64,000 nt of DNA, taken from positions 186,001-250,000 of the forward strand of contig DAORDH010000003.1 of the NCBI GenBank assembly GCA_035345875.1, in the 5' to 3' direction. Both the position numbers and the translations under genes were made by a program. Below are positions 9,511 through 17,226 of this stretch, piece after piece. The notes beneath the pieces are model-generated. The model was not told the DNA's origin. It did no database searches and saw nothing but the letters and a program-made list of their open reading frames with translations. Within the stretch, counting starts at the first letter, position 1; each line of letters begins with the position of its first letter. The DNA is from UBA2033 sp035345875 (GTDB lineage: Bacteria > Spirochaetota > Leptospiria > Leptospirales > Leptospiraceae).

Positions 9511-10275
9511 ATGGCATTTCAAGTTTTTAATCCAACTCAAATTCAAAATTTTCCTTGGGAAAAAAGACTTCGGAAGAAAAAAGCATGGATTTACGAACTT
9601 CCATTTGATGAAGAAATAGAACCGACAGATAGTTCTAAATTGGTTTGGCTCCGGACTGCCTATAGCGAGTATGCAAGCGCAGCAGCCTTTACTAATATTT
9701 CGCAAGCGTTATTAGCCTGTGCTGCTCCGTTAGATATGGTTTCTTGTGTAAATGATTTTGCGATAGACGAATTAATACATACTGAGGTTGCAATATTAGT
9801 TGCAAATAAGCTGGGTTGTAATTATGCACTAGAGATTGATTATAATAAATTAGTTAGACCGGCATCGAAAGAGAATGCATCAATTTTGAAAGCATGTGAA
9901 TTGATAGTTCGAAGTTGCTGTGTTGGAGAGACCCTTACTGTCCCAATTTTAAAAAAATCAGCAGAACTCGCTAAGTCAGAGTTAATTTCAAAAACACTCA
10001 CAAAAATTCGAAAGGACGAAATTTCGCATGCTCAATTTGGTTGGTATTTTTTAGATTGGGCGGAGCCATTTCTAAATCAATCTGATCTTAATTTTCTGGG
10101 TAATGTTACAAGAGAGACTATCGATTCCTTTCAAATTGTTTTGAATGCGGAATGCTCAGAGAGTGGATATGGAGTTCTAGCTTGTCAAGATTTTGATCCT
10201 ATTTTTCTATCTGCCGTTCAAAAGAACGTTATACTCCCATTAAAAGAAAGAGGAATTATAGTAGAGATAGATTAG
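9511..10275 (+). CDS. Ferritin-like di-iron protein
   Basis: 254-aa four-helix ferritin-like protein. The full carboxylate/histidine set of a di-iron site is visible: Glu53 (SEYASAAAF), Glu87 and His90 (DELIHTEVA), Glu140 (VGETLTVPIL), Glu170 and His173 (KDEISHAQFGW). This E / ExxH / E / ExxH series and the WLRTAYSEYASAAAF opening match a family of ferritin-like proteins frequent in myxobacteria, with probable oxidase or oxygenase chemistry but unknown substrate. No signal peptide. It starts 2 nt after the small secreted-protein gene. An iron-storage role is less likely because the protein is large and lacks typical nucleation motifs. Confidence 0.8.
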   Translation: MAFQVFNPTQIQNFPWEKRLRKKKAWIYELPFDEEIEPTDSSKLVWLRTAYSEYASAAAFTNISQALLACAAPLDMVSCVNDFAIDELIHTEVAILVANKLGCNYALEIDYNKLVRPASKENASILKACELIVRSCCVGETLTVPILKKSAELAKSELISKTLTKIRKDEISHAQFGWYFLDWAEPFLNQSDLNFLGNVTRETIDSFQIVLNAECSESGYGVLACQDFDPIFLSAVQKNVILPLKERGIIVEID

Positions 10276-10282
10276 AAAATCA

Positions 10283-10405
10283 AATAGGTTTATAAAGAAT
10301 AATAATCAAAAGCAATCTGGGAGTAGAAAATTATGCATCCATACTCTTTTGGATTTTTGAAATTTCGAATTCATAGGTATATCTATCAAGAAATATAAAC
10401 CTATT
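10283..10405. repeat. 12-bp inverted repeat bounding 123 bp
   Basis: aataggtttata at 10283-10294 is the exact reverse complement of tataaacctatt at 10394-10405. The pair fills most of the space between the ferritin-like gene and the NHL-repeat lipoprotein gene. It might be the ends of a small mobile element or arms of an extended RNA structure. No coding frame lies inside. Confidence 0.5.
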
Positions 10406-10427
10406 GAAATAAAAAAGGGAGAATCTT

Positions 10428-12131
10428 ATGAAATTTAAAAGAAAAGTATTCAGAAAAATAAGGAAGTTCCTTTTTTGTTTTTTATTGTTATCTTCATTCC
10501 ATTATTGCAATTGCTTTTTATATAAATCTGGTAAGTTAAAAGGAAGTATGGCTCTTTCCGGATCTAGTCAAAGTGGTGGTGTATTAAACGACACTACAAC
10601 TTATTCAATTAGCGGTAATATTTCTGGTTTAACCAGTGAAGGTCTTGTGATTGTAAATAATACCGAAAGCCTTACTGTATCAGCTAACGCTCAATTATTT
10701 CAGTTTAGTCAAAAACTGAAAAAGGGAGATTTGTATAAAGTTGAAATTAAATCTTATCCTTCCTCTCCACCACAATCCTGTTTATTAGTAAATGCTTCTG
10801 GAACAGTGCAGTCAGCGGATATATCAAATATTGAGATTAATTGTAGCACTGGTTACTTAGTAAGTGGGGTAGTTTCAGGACTAAATAGTAGTCTTGTTCT
10901 TCAGTTGAATGGAGGAAGTGATTTGACAGTGATGGCGAATGGAAGTTTTTCTCCCTTTGCAAGTCCCCTAGCAAATCTAATGAATTATTCCGTCACAGTA
11001 AAAACACATCCGACAGGGCAGGTATGCTATGTTTCCAAGGGGGAGGGTGCAATTACATCGAGTAATGTTTCAAATATTGAAGTTCAATGCACTAACGGAA
11101 ATTTGCCACCCGGTCCCTTGGTCGGTGGTTCTATTGTAAAAGAATTAATTCCACAATATGGAAATGATAATCCATCTTTGGGAAGTCCATTTGTTGGCGG
11201 AATTGGTGTGGCAAATGCGATAGACGGAGCATCTACATCCGCAAGATTTAGTGGTCCTTATCAAATTACAACGGATGGAGTTTATATTTATGTTTCTGAT
11301 CGAGATAATAATCGTATTCGTAGAGTAAGAACATCCGATGGTTTTGTTGATACCTTTGTCAATGATGGAAATAATATGATAAGTCAGCCTACTGGAATTA
11401 CGACAGACGGAGTGGATGTGTATGTCGCCACTCAATCTAAATGTCAGATTGTTAAAATAAAAATTTCGACTGGTGCAATTTCAATTATAGGAGGAGGGGC
11501 AGCATACACCTGTGCCATTTTTAATCTCCCATTAGCAATGACCATTGATACGAATAATTTATATATTACTAGTTTCGGAAATAATAAAGTAATGCGGTTA
11601 GATTTAAGTAATAACTCCATATCTACAATTGTCGGAACCGGGGTATCAGGTAATACAGATAATTCTATAGGGACTATCGCAACAATCAATGGACCTAGAG
11701 GAATCATAAAAGTTGGAAACTATCTATTTATTTCAACTGGTGGGCATAATATTCGAAAAGTTGATTTGACAACAGGAACCTATTCTACCTCTACTTTGGC
11801 AGGTTCCACTACTGGAGTAAATGGTGCGATAGACGGTATTGGGACTAGCAGTCGATTTTTTTCACCATTTGCAATCTCATCTGATGGAACCAATCTTTAT
11901 GTTGCTGATTCCGGTAATAAAACAATTCGTAAAATTGTAATTTCTTCTGGATTAGTGACAACTCTCGCAGGTTGCGATTCAGATCCTGCTGGAACTACCA
12001 TTGGAAGTGGAAATCCATCTATCTCTTGTGCCGGTGCTGCAAGATATAGAGAACCATCTGGTCTTACTTCAGATGGTTTTTACTTATACGTATCAGATCA
12101 TTTGGATCATATCATTCGAAGAGTAGAATGA
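10428..12131 (+). CDS. NHL-repeat lipoprotein
   Basis: 567 aa. A basic N-terminus and hydrophobic stretch end at cysteines in SSFHYCNC, a plausible spirochaete lipobox. Residues about 55-225 contain two similar units (each starting SG..SGL and ending with a Cys-containing strand, EINCS and EVQCTN). From about 240 to the end there are several NHL/beta-propeller units with the pattern ...ARFSGPYQITTDGVYIYVSDRDNNRIRRV, repeated with FNLPLAMTIDTNNLYI, FFSPFAISSDGTNLYVADSGNKTIRKI and YREPSGLTSDGFYLYVSDH. The protein is probably a surface or periplasmic propeller for binding. GGGAG precedes the ATG. No enzymatic motif seen. Confidence 0.85.
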   Translation: MKFKRKVFRKIRKFLFCFLLLSSFHYCNCFLYKSGKLKGSMALSGSSQSGGVLNDTTTYSISGNISGLTSEGLVIVNNTESLTVSANAQLFQFSQKLKKGDLYKVEIKSYPSSPPQSCLLVNASGTVQSADISNIEINCSTGYLVSGVVSGLNSSLVLQLNGGSDLTVMANGSFSPFASPLANLMNYSVTVKTHPTGQVCYVSKGEGAITSSNVSNIEVQCTNGNLPPGPLVGGSIVKELIPQYGNDNPSLGSPFVGGIGVANAIDGASTSARFSGPYQITTDGVYIYVSDRDNNRIRRVRTSDGFVDTFVNDGNNMISQPTGITTDGVDVYVATQSKCQIVKIKISTGAISIIGGGAAYTCAIFNLPLAMTIDTNNLYITSFGNNKVMRLDLSNNSISTIVGTGVSGNTDNSIGTIATINGPRGIIKVGNYLFISTGGHNIRKVDLTTGTYSTSTLAGSTTGVNGAIDGIGTSSRFFSPFAISSDGTNLYVADSGNKTIRKIVISSGLVTTLAGCDSDPAGTTIGSGNPSISCAGAARYREPSGLTSDGFYLYVSDHLDHIIRRVE

Positions 12132-12159
12132 ATGTAATAATTTTGAAAAAGGAAAATCA

Positions 12160-12623
12160 ATGCTTGGAAATATACTCCTAACTAAAAAATATCTGCTTTT
12201 TGTTTGTTACTAGCTTGTTTCGTAAAGAAAGTAGATGGGATTAAATATTTTAAGGTAAACAAAGAAGACCTTACATTTAATTCAATTACACTCATGCAAA
12301 GAAATACTGTATCTTCAAACGAAGAAGAACAAAATATTATTTTGGAAGAGTTACAAATAATTAAAGATAGATATTCTTTAGTTATGGAAGTAAAAGACAA
12401 TATTATCGAATTGTATGAAGAGGAATGCAAAAAAATTAATTCAAATGTCGCAAATGAAATTAAAAATATTACTTTTAAAACTAAGAAGGGGAATTTTCCA
12501 ATTACTGAATTTTCAATGATTCGATTTTCGAAAGAATTAAAAAATAACTTTCCATGTAAATTTGAAAAAGAAAACCCTGAAAAAAATTGTTATAAAATAT
12601 ACTATGAAGAAATAAGAATATGA
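12160..12623 (+). pseudogene. Small lipoprotein gene with apparent frameshift in signal peptide
   Basis: The ATG at 12160 has a good site (AAGGAAAA) but its frame stops after 17 codons. The frame that stays open to 12623 has no ATG and begins in mid signal peptide, reading ISAFCLLLACFVKKVDG. Adding one A to the A-run at 12184-12189 joins them as MLGNILLTKKISAFCLLLAC, a perfect lipoprotein signal peptide. I therefore read one gene with a 1-nt indel: sequencing error, phase-variable tract or true mutation. The mature part (about 135 aa) is polar and unrecognised. Its stop overlaps the start of the next gene by 4 nt. Confidence 0.6.
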
Positions 12624-13945
12624 TTAAACCAAAAATAAATTTAAGTATAATTCTGATTTACCTCTTTCTCTCTTTTATGTATTCTGAATCTTTTGCCGGA
12701 GATTTAATACCCAAGTTTGAAAAGGAAGATTTTCAAGTAGAGAATTATAATTTCTTTAATAATAATCGCTTTGATGCTCCAGGAAATGAAAACTTTTTTC
12801 GTTTGTATTTCCAAGAAAATAAGCTTCGAGTTGCAATGTATCGGGATATATCATACAATAGTGCCGATTTGGAATATGATGAAGAGTATGTCGCCTACTA
12901 CTCGATTTGGGGAGAATTAGAATTTGCCTATTTCCGTTATTTAAAAAACAAAAATGTAGATGACGAATATTGTTTTGGAACAATTAAAAAAAATAAAACT
13001 GAAAATTACTGTGATTACAGGACGGAAGACAAGGGAGTTTTGATAAAAAAAACTCAGAATATAAAAATTAAAATACCGAGCACTGTAAATAAATTACAAA
13101 CTTTAGTATTAGAGTTAAAAGAAAAATCTAAACAAAGAAATTTGTTTTCACACATTACAAATATAAATACACAATTACGTCGACCCAAAAATGAGGAAGA
13201 AGTAAACATAATCCACCATAAAGTTCCCATTAAAGAAAGTCCTTCTATTGAAAGTAAAACTCTGAAAATTCTATATCCATATCAAAAAGTAAAATTGATC
13301 GAGGTTATTACGGATAAAAATGAAAAGTGGGCAAAGGTTTTTGTCACTGACAATTTTAAAGAGGAAAATGGCGAACCTCTAGATGGGTATGTGAATTTAG
13401 ATTTTTTATCTCTTATAGATGAGAGTAAAGATAGATTTGAAAGATCGATATTGGAAAATAAAGATTCCTATTGGGTAAAAAATTCATGTTCAAGAAGTAT
13501 TCCATATAGTATAATGGAAGAATCAAATTTTTTTAGTAATCCAAAAGATGGTATATTCATAGAAAGTAAAGATATAGGAAAAGATTTAGAAATACAGATT
13601 GAGCATAAAGGTTGTGGTGAATATTGGTTAACCGTAAACTATATTTTGAAGAACAAAAATATAAAAATGATTCCTAATGATACATTTTGGATCAATCAAT
13701 ATTTAAATTTACTAGTTTTAACAGATAATAAAATTTTAATTAGTAAGGAAAGCAGAGGATTGCCTTTTGAGATAAAGGAAGTAATAAAGGTTATCCGCAA
13801 AAAACAAATTCAAAAGAAAAGAATAATTTATGGAAGGAATTATCGTTTTTCAGACAATGAATTAGGTCAATATTTTAGATTCTATAAACCAAAAACTAAA
13901 TTAAAAGGAATATTTCTAAAGGTTGATTTTATTATTAACCTTTGA
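12620..13945 (+). CDS. Exported protein with SH3-like domain
   Basis: 441 aa. The signal peptide is residues about 1-27 (LIYLFLSFMYSESFAG). Residues about 195-265 look like a bacterial SH3 (SH3b) fold: HHKVPIKESPSIESKTLKIL, then EKWAKVFV and GYVNLDFLSL, the usual 'pattern of residues around repeated short strands' for peptide or wall binding. The rest is rich in Lys, Asn and aromatic residues and unrecognised. The start overlaps the upstream lipoprotein stop (ATGA), so the two form a pair. Probably periplasmic; function unknown. Confidence 0.75.
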   Translation: MIKPKINLSIILIYLFLSFMYSESFAGDLIPKFEKEDFQVENYNFFNNNRFDAPGNENFFRLYFQENKLRVAMYRDISYNSADLEYDEEYVAYYSIWGELEFAYFRYLKNKNVDDEYCFGTIKKNKTENYCDYRTEDKGVLIKKTQNIKIKIPSTVNKLQTLVLELKEKSKQRNLFSHITNINTQLRRPKNEEEVNIIHHKVPIKESPSIESKTLKILYPYQKVKLIEVITDKNEKWAKVFVTDNFKEENGEPLDGYVNLDFLSLIDESKDRFERSILENKDSYWVKNSCSRSIPYSIMEESNFFSNPKDGIFIESKDIGKDLEIQIEHKGCGEYWLTVNYILKNKNIKMIPNDTFWINQYLNLLVLTDNKILISKESRGLPFEIKEVIKVIRKKQIQKKRIIYGRNYRFSDNELGQYFRFYKPKTKLKGIFLKVDFIINL

Positions 13946-14073
13946 TATGTTTATGAAAATTTTTTTTTAAAAAATAATAGTAATAAATTTGACATGCCCC
14001 TTTCTGTTTCCTGTGAATTGGTCAAAATACCGTTTGGTGTTGCGGCGTCCCTATTTCTATTTGCTGGTGTACT

Positions 14074-14259
14074 ATGATGACTGCCAGCGGCGAATTACAA
14101 CGTTTGTCTTTTTATCAAAGCCCTAGTCATACTCAGAGAAGTTCTAGCCCAATTCTATTTACTCTTTCAATTCCATTTCTTGTAGTAGGTGGAATTATAG
14201 GCTTTCCCGCTTTATTGGCTGCACATTATGAAGAGCCAATTTATAAGTTTAGAAGGTAA
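14074..14259 (+). CDS. Small hydrophobic protein, possibly one half of a two-frame gene
   Basis: 61 aa: polar start MMTASGELQRLSFYQSPSHT, then a membrane-type stretch (SPILFTLSIPFLVVGGIIGF) and a charged tail. Its ATG overlaps the stop of a 27-codon frame beginning at 13995 (MPLSVSCELVKIPFGVAASL...), as ATGATGA. The upstream frame is also membrane-like, and the combined reading resembles a small lipoprotein or membrane protein, so this may be one gene split by a -1 shift. Base composition here is more GC-rich than around it. No family recognised. Confidence 0.4.
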   Translation: MMTASGELQRLSFYQSPSHTQRSSSPILFTLSIPFLVVGGIIGFPALLAAHYEEPIYKFRR

Positions 14260-14267
14260 GAAAAAAA

Positions 14268-14387
14268 ATGGATAAATATAGATTAACCTCAACGATGCCA
14301 AATCTTTCAATTTCTAAATCAATGTTTGTTACACCTGCAAATGTTTCTTTGCGTGTTAGAGTAGGTAATGAAATTATAAAAAAATAG
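14268..14387 (+). CDS. Possible small ORF, 39 aa
   Basis: ATG at 14268, only 8 nt after the preceding stop, gives MDKYRLTSTMPNLSISKSMF and 19 more residues, ending VGNEIIKK. The upstream A-run contains only a weak AAGGTAAG. The next gene follows after 10 nt with its own GAGG. The frame is too short to judge by composition; tight spacing is the only support. Confidence 0.3.
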   Translation: MDKYRLTSTMPNLSISKSMFVTPANVSLRVRVGNEIIKK

Positions 14388-14397
14388 AGGAGATAAG

Positions 14398-15010
14398 ATG
14401 AACCATCCTTTAAAAAAAATAATTTGTATGTTATTGATTAATATAATACATTGCAAAGAAAAAATAGATCCTCATAGTGTAGACAAAGAGGAAATAATTC
14501 AGGCACAGTCTTCTAGTAAAATGGGTCAAAGAAAATTAATTGAGGGTCAATCTTTTGCGGTAGAATTAGAAGACTTCGGAAAAGTAAAATTTGCCAGTTA
14601 CATTGATAGCGAAGAGAATAGAATGCAGAATCTTTCTTTTGTGCTAGAAGATAACGGCAAAGAGGTATATACATTTCCTTTTGTGATGGGAGATTCCGGA
14701 CAACATTTCTTTTTTTATAGTATCAAGGCTATTTCCTTTCTAGATATGGATGGGGATTTTAAAAAAGATGTAACCTATATTATCAAGTTATTTACCCGGT
14801 GTAGGAAAATGTTTAGGCTGTGTATTTGATTTTGGTGGAATCTATTTTTCGAGAGATAAATCTTTTGAAATAGATTTGAAAATCAATGAGTTTTTAAATG
14901 CTGCGGATTATAGTGAAAACCCACCTCCATACTTGAAAATTAAGGAAGTGAAAAAAAGATTCGAAAAATTTCAATTTAACAGGTTTACAGGTCAAAAAGA
15001 ATCACATTAA
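14398..15010 (+). pseudogene. Lipoprotein gene interrupted by a frameshift
   Basis: From the ATG at 14398 (good GAGGAG upstream) the frame encodes a lipoprotein-like start ending IINIIHCKEK, then a beta-rich body with an EF-hand-like stretch, DMDGDFKKDVTYIIKLF. Near 14800 the frame goes out of register and ends at 14829 as RCRKMFRLCI. The +1 frame continues smoothly with GVGKCLGCVFDFGGIYFSRD and runs to 15010, keeping the family's character. A single-base indel at about 14796-14805 (acccgg) explains this. The repaired protein would be about 203 aa. Whether it is a decayed gene or a sequencing error cannot be told here. Confidence 0.65.
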
Positions 15011-15364
15011 AAAATAAAACTATTATTCGTAAACAAGAAGACGTATTAAAAAATCCACCGATACAAATAGTTTTGTCTCCTTTTCCGATTTGATTTTTTC
15101 TATATCCAGTTTAGATGTACAACGCATCTTTAGGGTTAATTTGTTATTATTCAGTTTCAATTTCTAAGGTGAAATTTCGAATTGATACTTTAAATTATTG
15201 AAGGTTAAAAAAATGAAATCCAAATATTTAAATGCGTCTTTTTTATAAAAAAAATAGAGCAATAAACATACCCTAGCGACTAATTGTCATTAAACGCAGG
15301 ATGGCACCTTCCTAGTGCTTACTTTATCAAGTCCCCAATAATCAAATATATTTCCCATCCTGCC
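15011..15364. other. Intergenic region with a 9-bp inverted repeat
   Basis: 354 bp without a supported gene, between convergent transcription units. gcaggatgg at 15296-15304 is the exact reverse complement of ccatcctgc at 15355-15363, which touches the stop of the M23 peptidase gene. The 50-nt spacing is long for a terminator. The rest is AT-rich, with no further structure that I can support. Confidence 0.4.
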
Positions 15365-15865
15365 TCAAGGCAGAAAGTCAATCGGATTCAGATAGAAAAT
15401 TTTCTTCCATCCTTCTCTTTGGGAATCAATTCTCCACCAGTAGGGGATTAAAGTAACAATAGCATAATGTAAATGGGGAGGTTTTCCTTTTGCGTTACCA
15501 GTTGTGCCAACAGATCCGATTAACGTCCCTTTCCTTACAAAAGAAAAGGATGAAGTTTTTATTTCTTTTAAATGCGCATAATAATGAATATGTAATTTTC
15601 TTCCAATTAAAAAAACCGCATTGCCTCCAAGTTCTATCTCGCCTGCATAAAGTATCAATCCATTTGTAGATGCAAAAATGGAAGTTCCTTTTTGTGCAAA
15701 AATATCTACACCTTTATGTGTTCCTGATATTCCCCAGGGATAAAACCAAAACGATTTTTTGTTATAGCTATTTGCATTCCCTCCATCAACTGGCATGATT
15801 CTGCTTTCTGGAATTAAAAAGGATACGATAGTAAGTAGAATAAAAAATCGAAAGATAAATCTCAT
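15365..15865 (-). CDS. M23-family metallopeptidase (LytM-like)
   Basis: Cleaves peptidoglycan peptide cross-links, or regulates such enzymes, in the periplasm. Starting at the ATG at 15865, the protein is 166 aa with a signal peptide (MRFIFRFFILLTIVSFLIPE). The Zn-binding set is complete: His50 and Asp54 (HKGVDIFA), a histidine in HIHYYAHLK, and HLHY at 131-134. The surrounding GTHKGVDIFA and GTTGNAKGKPPHLHY motifs are typical. An upstream in-frame start at 15898 would add 11 residues before the signal peptide and is less likely. The protein is short, essentially the catalytic domain only. Confidence 0.88.
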   Translation of the reverse strand: MRFIFRFFILLTIVSFLIPESRIMPVDGGNANSYNKKSFWFYPWGISGTHKGVDIFAQKGTSIFASTNGLILYAGEIELGGNAVFLIGRKLHIHYYAHLKEIKTSSFSFVRKGTLIGSVGTTGNAKGKPPHLHYAIVTLIPYWWRIDSQREGWKKIFYLNPIDFLP

Positions 15866-15942
15866 TGTATTCTCTGTCAATACTGCTAATCTCATCACAG
15901 TCTTTTAAATTAAGTAATAAAATTCGAGTAGCAAAGTCTCTT

Positions 15943-16173
15943 TCATTTACTTAGTTTTAGTATAATCCCAATAGAAATCAAAATCGAAAAGTAGAGACAA
16001 GTTTTGAATTTGATTGAAAAAAGGTTTTGTAAATGAGTAGGGGAAATTCTATATAGCCAGGCAAAAATTTCCTTCATTGCAATGGCTAGAATAATAGAGA
16101 ATGGTAATATAAGTAGCAAAAAAAGAATTGCCTCTCCTTTTATATGAGCAAGTAAAATTACCAGACACATCAT
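15943..16173 (-). CDS. Small membrane protein, unknown
   Basis: 76 aa with two or three hydrophobic segments (ILFLLLILPFSIILAIAM and LYFSILISIGIILKL). It begins 9 nt after the end of the Bor/OmpA-type gene upstream, in the same direction, so it is likely the last gene of the envelope operon 18258-15943. Not recognised; a short membrane ORF of this kind needs conservation to be certain. Confidence 0.5.
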   Translation of the reverse strand: MMCLVILLAHIKGEAILFLLLILPFSIILAIAMKEIFAWLYRISPTHLQNLFSIKFKTCLYFSILISIGIILKLSK

Positions 16174-16182
16174 AAATATTTT

Positions 16183-16866
16183 CTATTCCAGAACAAATTC
16201 AATTCTTCGATTCTTTTTACTTGCTTCTTCATCAGATAAATTGACTAACGGTTTGGTCGAACCAAGTCCTTTTGCAAATATTTTATTTTGTGCTACTCCT
16301 TTTTCTATTAAATATTTTTTAACTGATTCCGCTCGACGTTGAGATAAAATCAAATTATTCTCTGAATTTCCTGTTAAATCTGTATGTCCTAGAAGAGTTA
16401 GTTTAGTGAAATTTTCTTTTTTTAATGCATTGGCTACTTGATTTAAAATAGGGTAGGATTCAGAAAGAATTTCAGCAGAGTTTAGATTAAAATAGATTGA
16501 ATTTAAAGATAGTTTTTTATTTTCAGTCAAGCTTTTCCCAATTTCAAAACTCTCTTCTTTATTGCATTCTGCTTCAATCGATCTAGCTGTGTAGATCCCT
16601 CCAACAAGATAATGAACAATAAAATCGAATATTGTTCTTTTAATTACAATTGGTTTGATTCCATTTTGGCAGGAAACTTCTCTTGGACTAGATGCTTCAA
16701 ATTTTCCCCAAATCAGGGTTCCATATTTCTGTGATATTTCTTTGTCTGGTTGCGGATAATAACGCTTATTCTCTATATCAATCACAAGTATATGGCAATT
16801 TAAAAATAAAAAGAGAAAGCTAATTATAAATATAGTTCCAGATGGTATAAATTTAATTAGTAGCAT
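16183..16866 (-). CDS. Lipoprotein: Bor-like N-terminus fused to OmpA peptidoglycan-binding domain
   Basis: 227 aa. The signal peptide ends in a lipobox (LFLFLNC). Residues about 50-110 resemble the Bor family (WGKFEAS...EVSCQNGI...YLVGGIYTARSIEAEC). Residues about 120-227 are an OmpA C-terminal domain: SIYFNLNSAEI, LTLLGHTDLTGN, LSQRRAESVKKYL, KGLGSTKP and SKKNRRIEFVLE. The OmpA part should hold meso-DAP in peptidoglycan, tying the lipid-anchored protein to the wall. It overlaps by 10 nt the gene for a stand-alone Bor-like lipoprotein (16857-17225). Confidence 0.85.
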   Translation of the reverse strand: MLLIKFIPSGTIFIISFLFLFLNCHILVIDIENKRYYPQPDKEISQKYGTLIWGKFEASSPREVSCQNGIKPIVIKRTIFDFIVHYLVGGIYTARSIEAECNKEESFEIGKSLTENKKLSLNSIYFNLNSAEILSESYPILNQVANALKKENFTKLTLLGHTDLTGNSENNLILSQRRAESVKKYLIEKGVAQNKIFAKGLGSTKPLVNLSDEEASKKNRRIEFVLE

Positions 16867-17225
16867 GTGATTCGAACAGTCCTTGGTGAGTAGATAAAAG
16901 CTGTTAACTGCTCAAACAACGCATCTTCAAATGTATAATATTGAAGTATTTCATAGATGCCAGAGTCTGGACAGTATTTTGATTCTTGGATTTTGTATTC
17001 TCTTGGTAGAAGTCCTCCTAGAAAATAGGTTTGATGAATTTCCTTTGTAGTTTTTTCGGATGTTTTTATTTTCTCTAAAAATTCGTGTTTGTCTTTTTCG
17101 CATTGTTTATGATTTTCCATTTGGCAAGATTTTGGAAGAGGAGGAGCCACTCTAAGTCTTGCATGTTGGCAATGGATTAAATGAAAAAACAAGGAAAGAA
17201 ATACAACAAGTTTCGATTGTTTCAT
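16857..17225 (-). CDS. Bor-family-like small lipoprotein
   Basis: From the ATG at 17225, 122 aa: signal peptide with lipobox (LFFHLIHC), then a polar Lys/Glu region, then a Bor-like pattern HQTYFLGGLLPREYK...YCPD...FEQLTAFIYSPRTVRITCY. This closely follows the layout of the lambda/E. coli Bor serum-resistance lipoprotein (FF.SGI...C....Q..F...LL..T.GIYTP....YC). The longer frame upstream reads into the neighbouring gene and lacks a signal, so the inner start is preferred. It starts 1 nt from the DUF1554 gene stop and overlaps the next gene by 10 nt. Surface exposure is inference. Confidence 0.75.
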   Translation of the reverse strand: MKQSKLVVFLSLFFHLIHCQHARLRVAPPLPKSCQMENHKQCEKDKHEFLEKIKTSEKTTKEIHQTYFLGGLLPREYKIQESKYCPDSGIYEILQYYTFEDALFEQLTAFIYSPRTVRITCY

Positions 17226-17226
17226 T

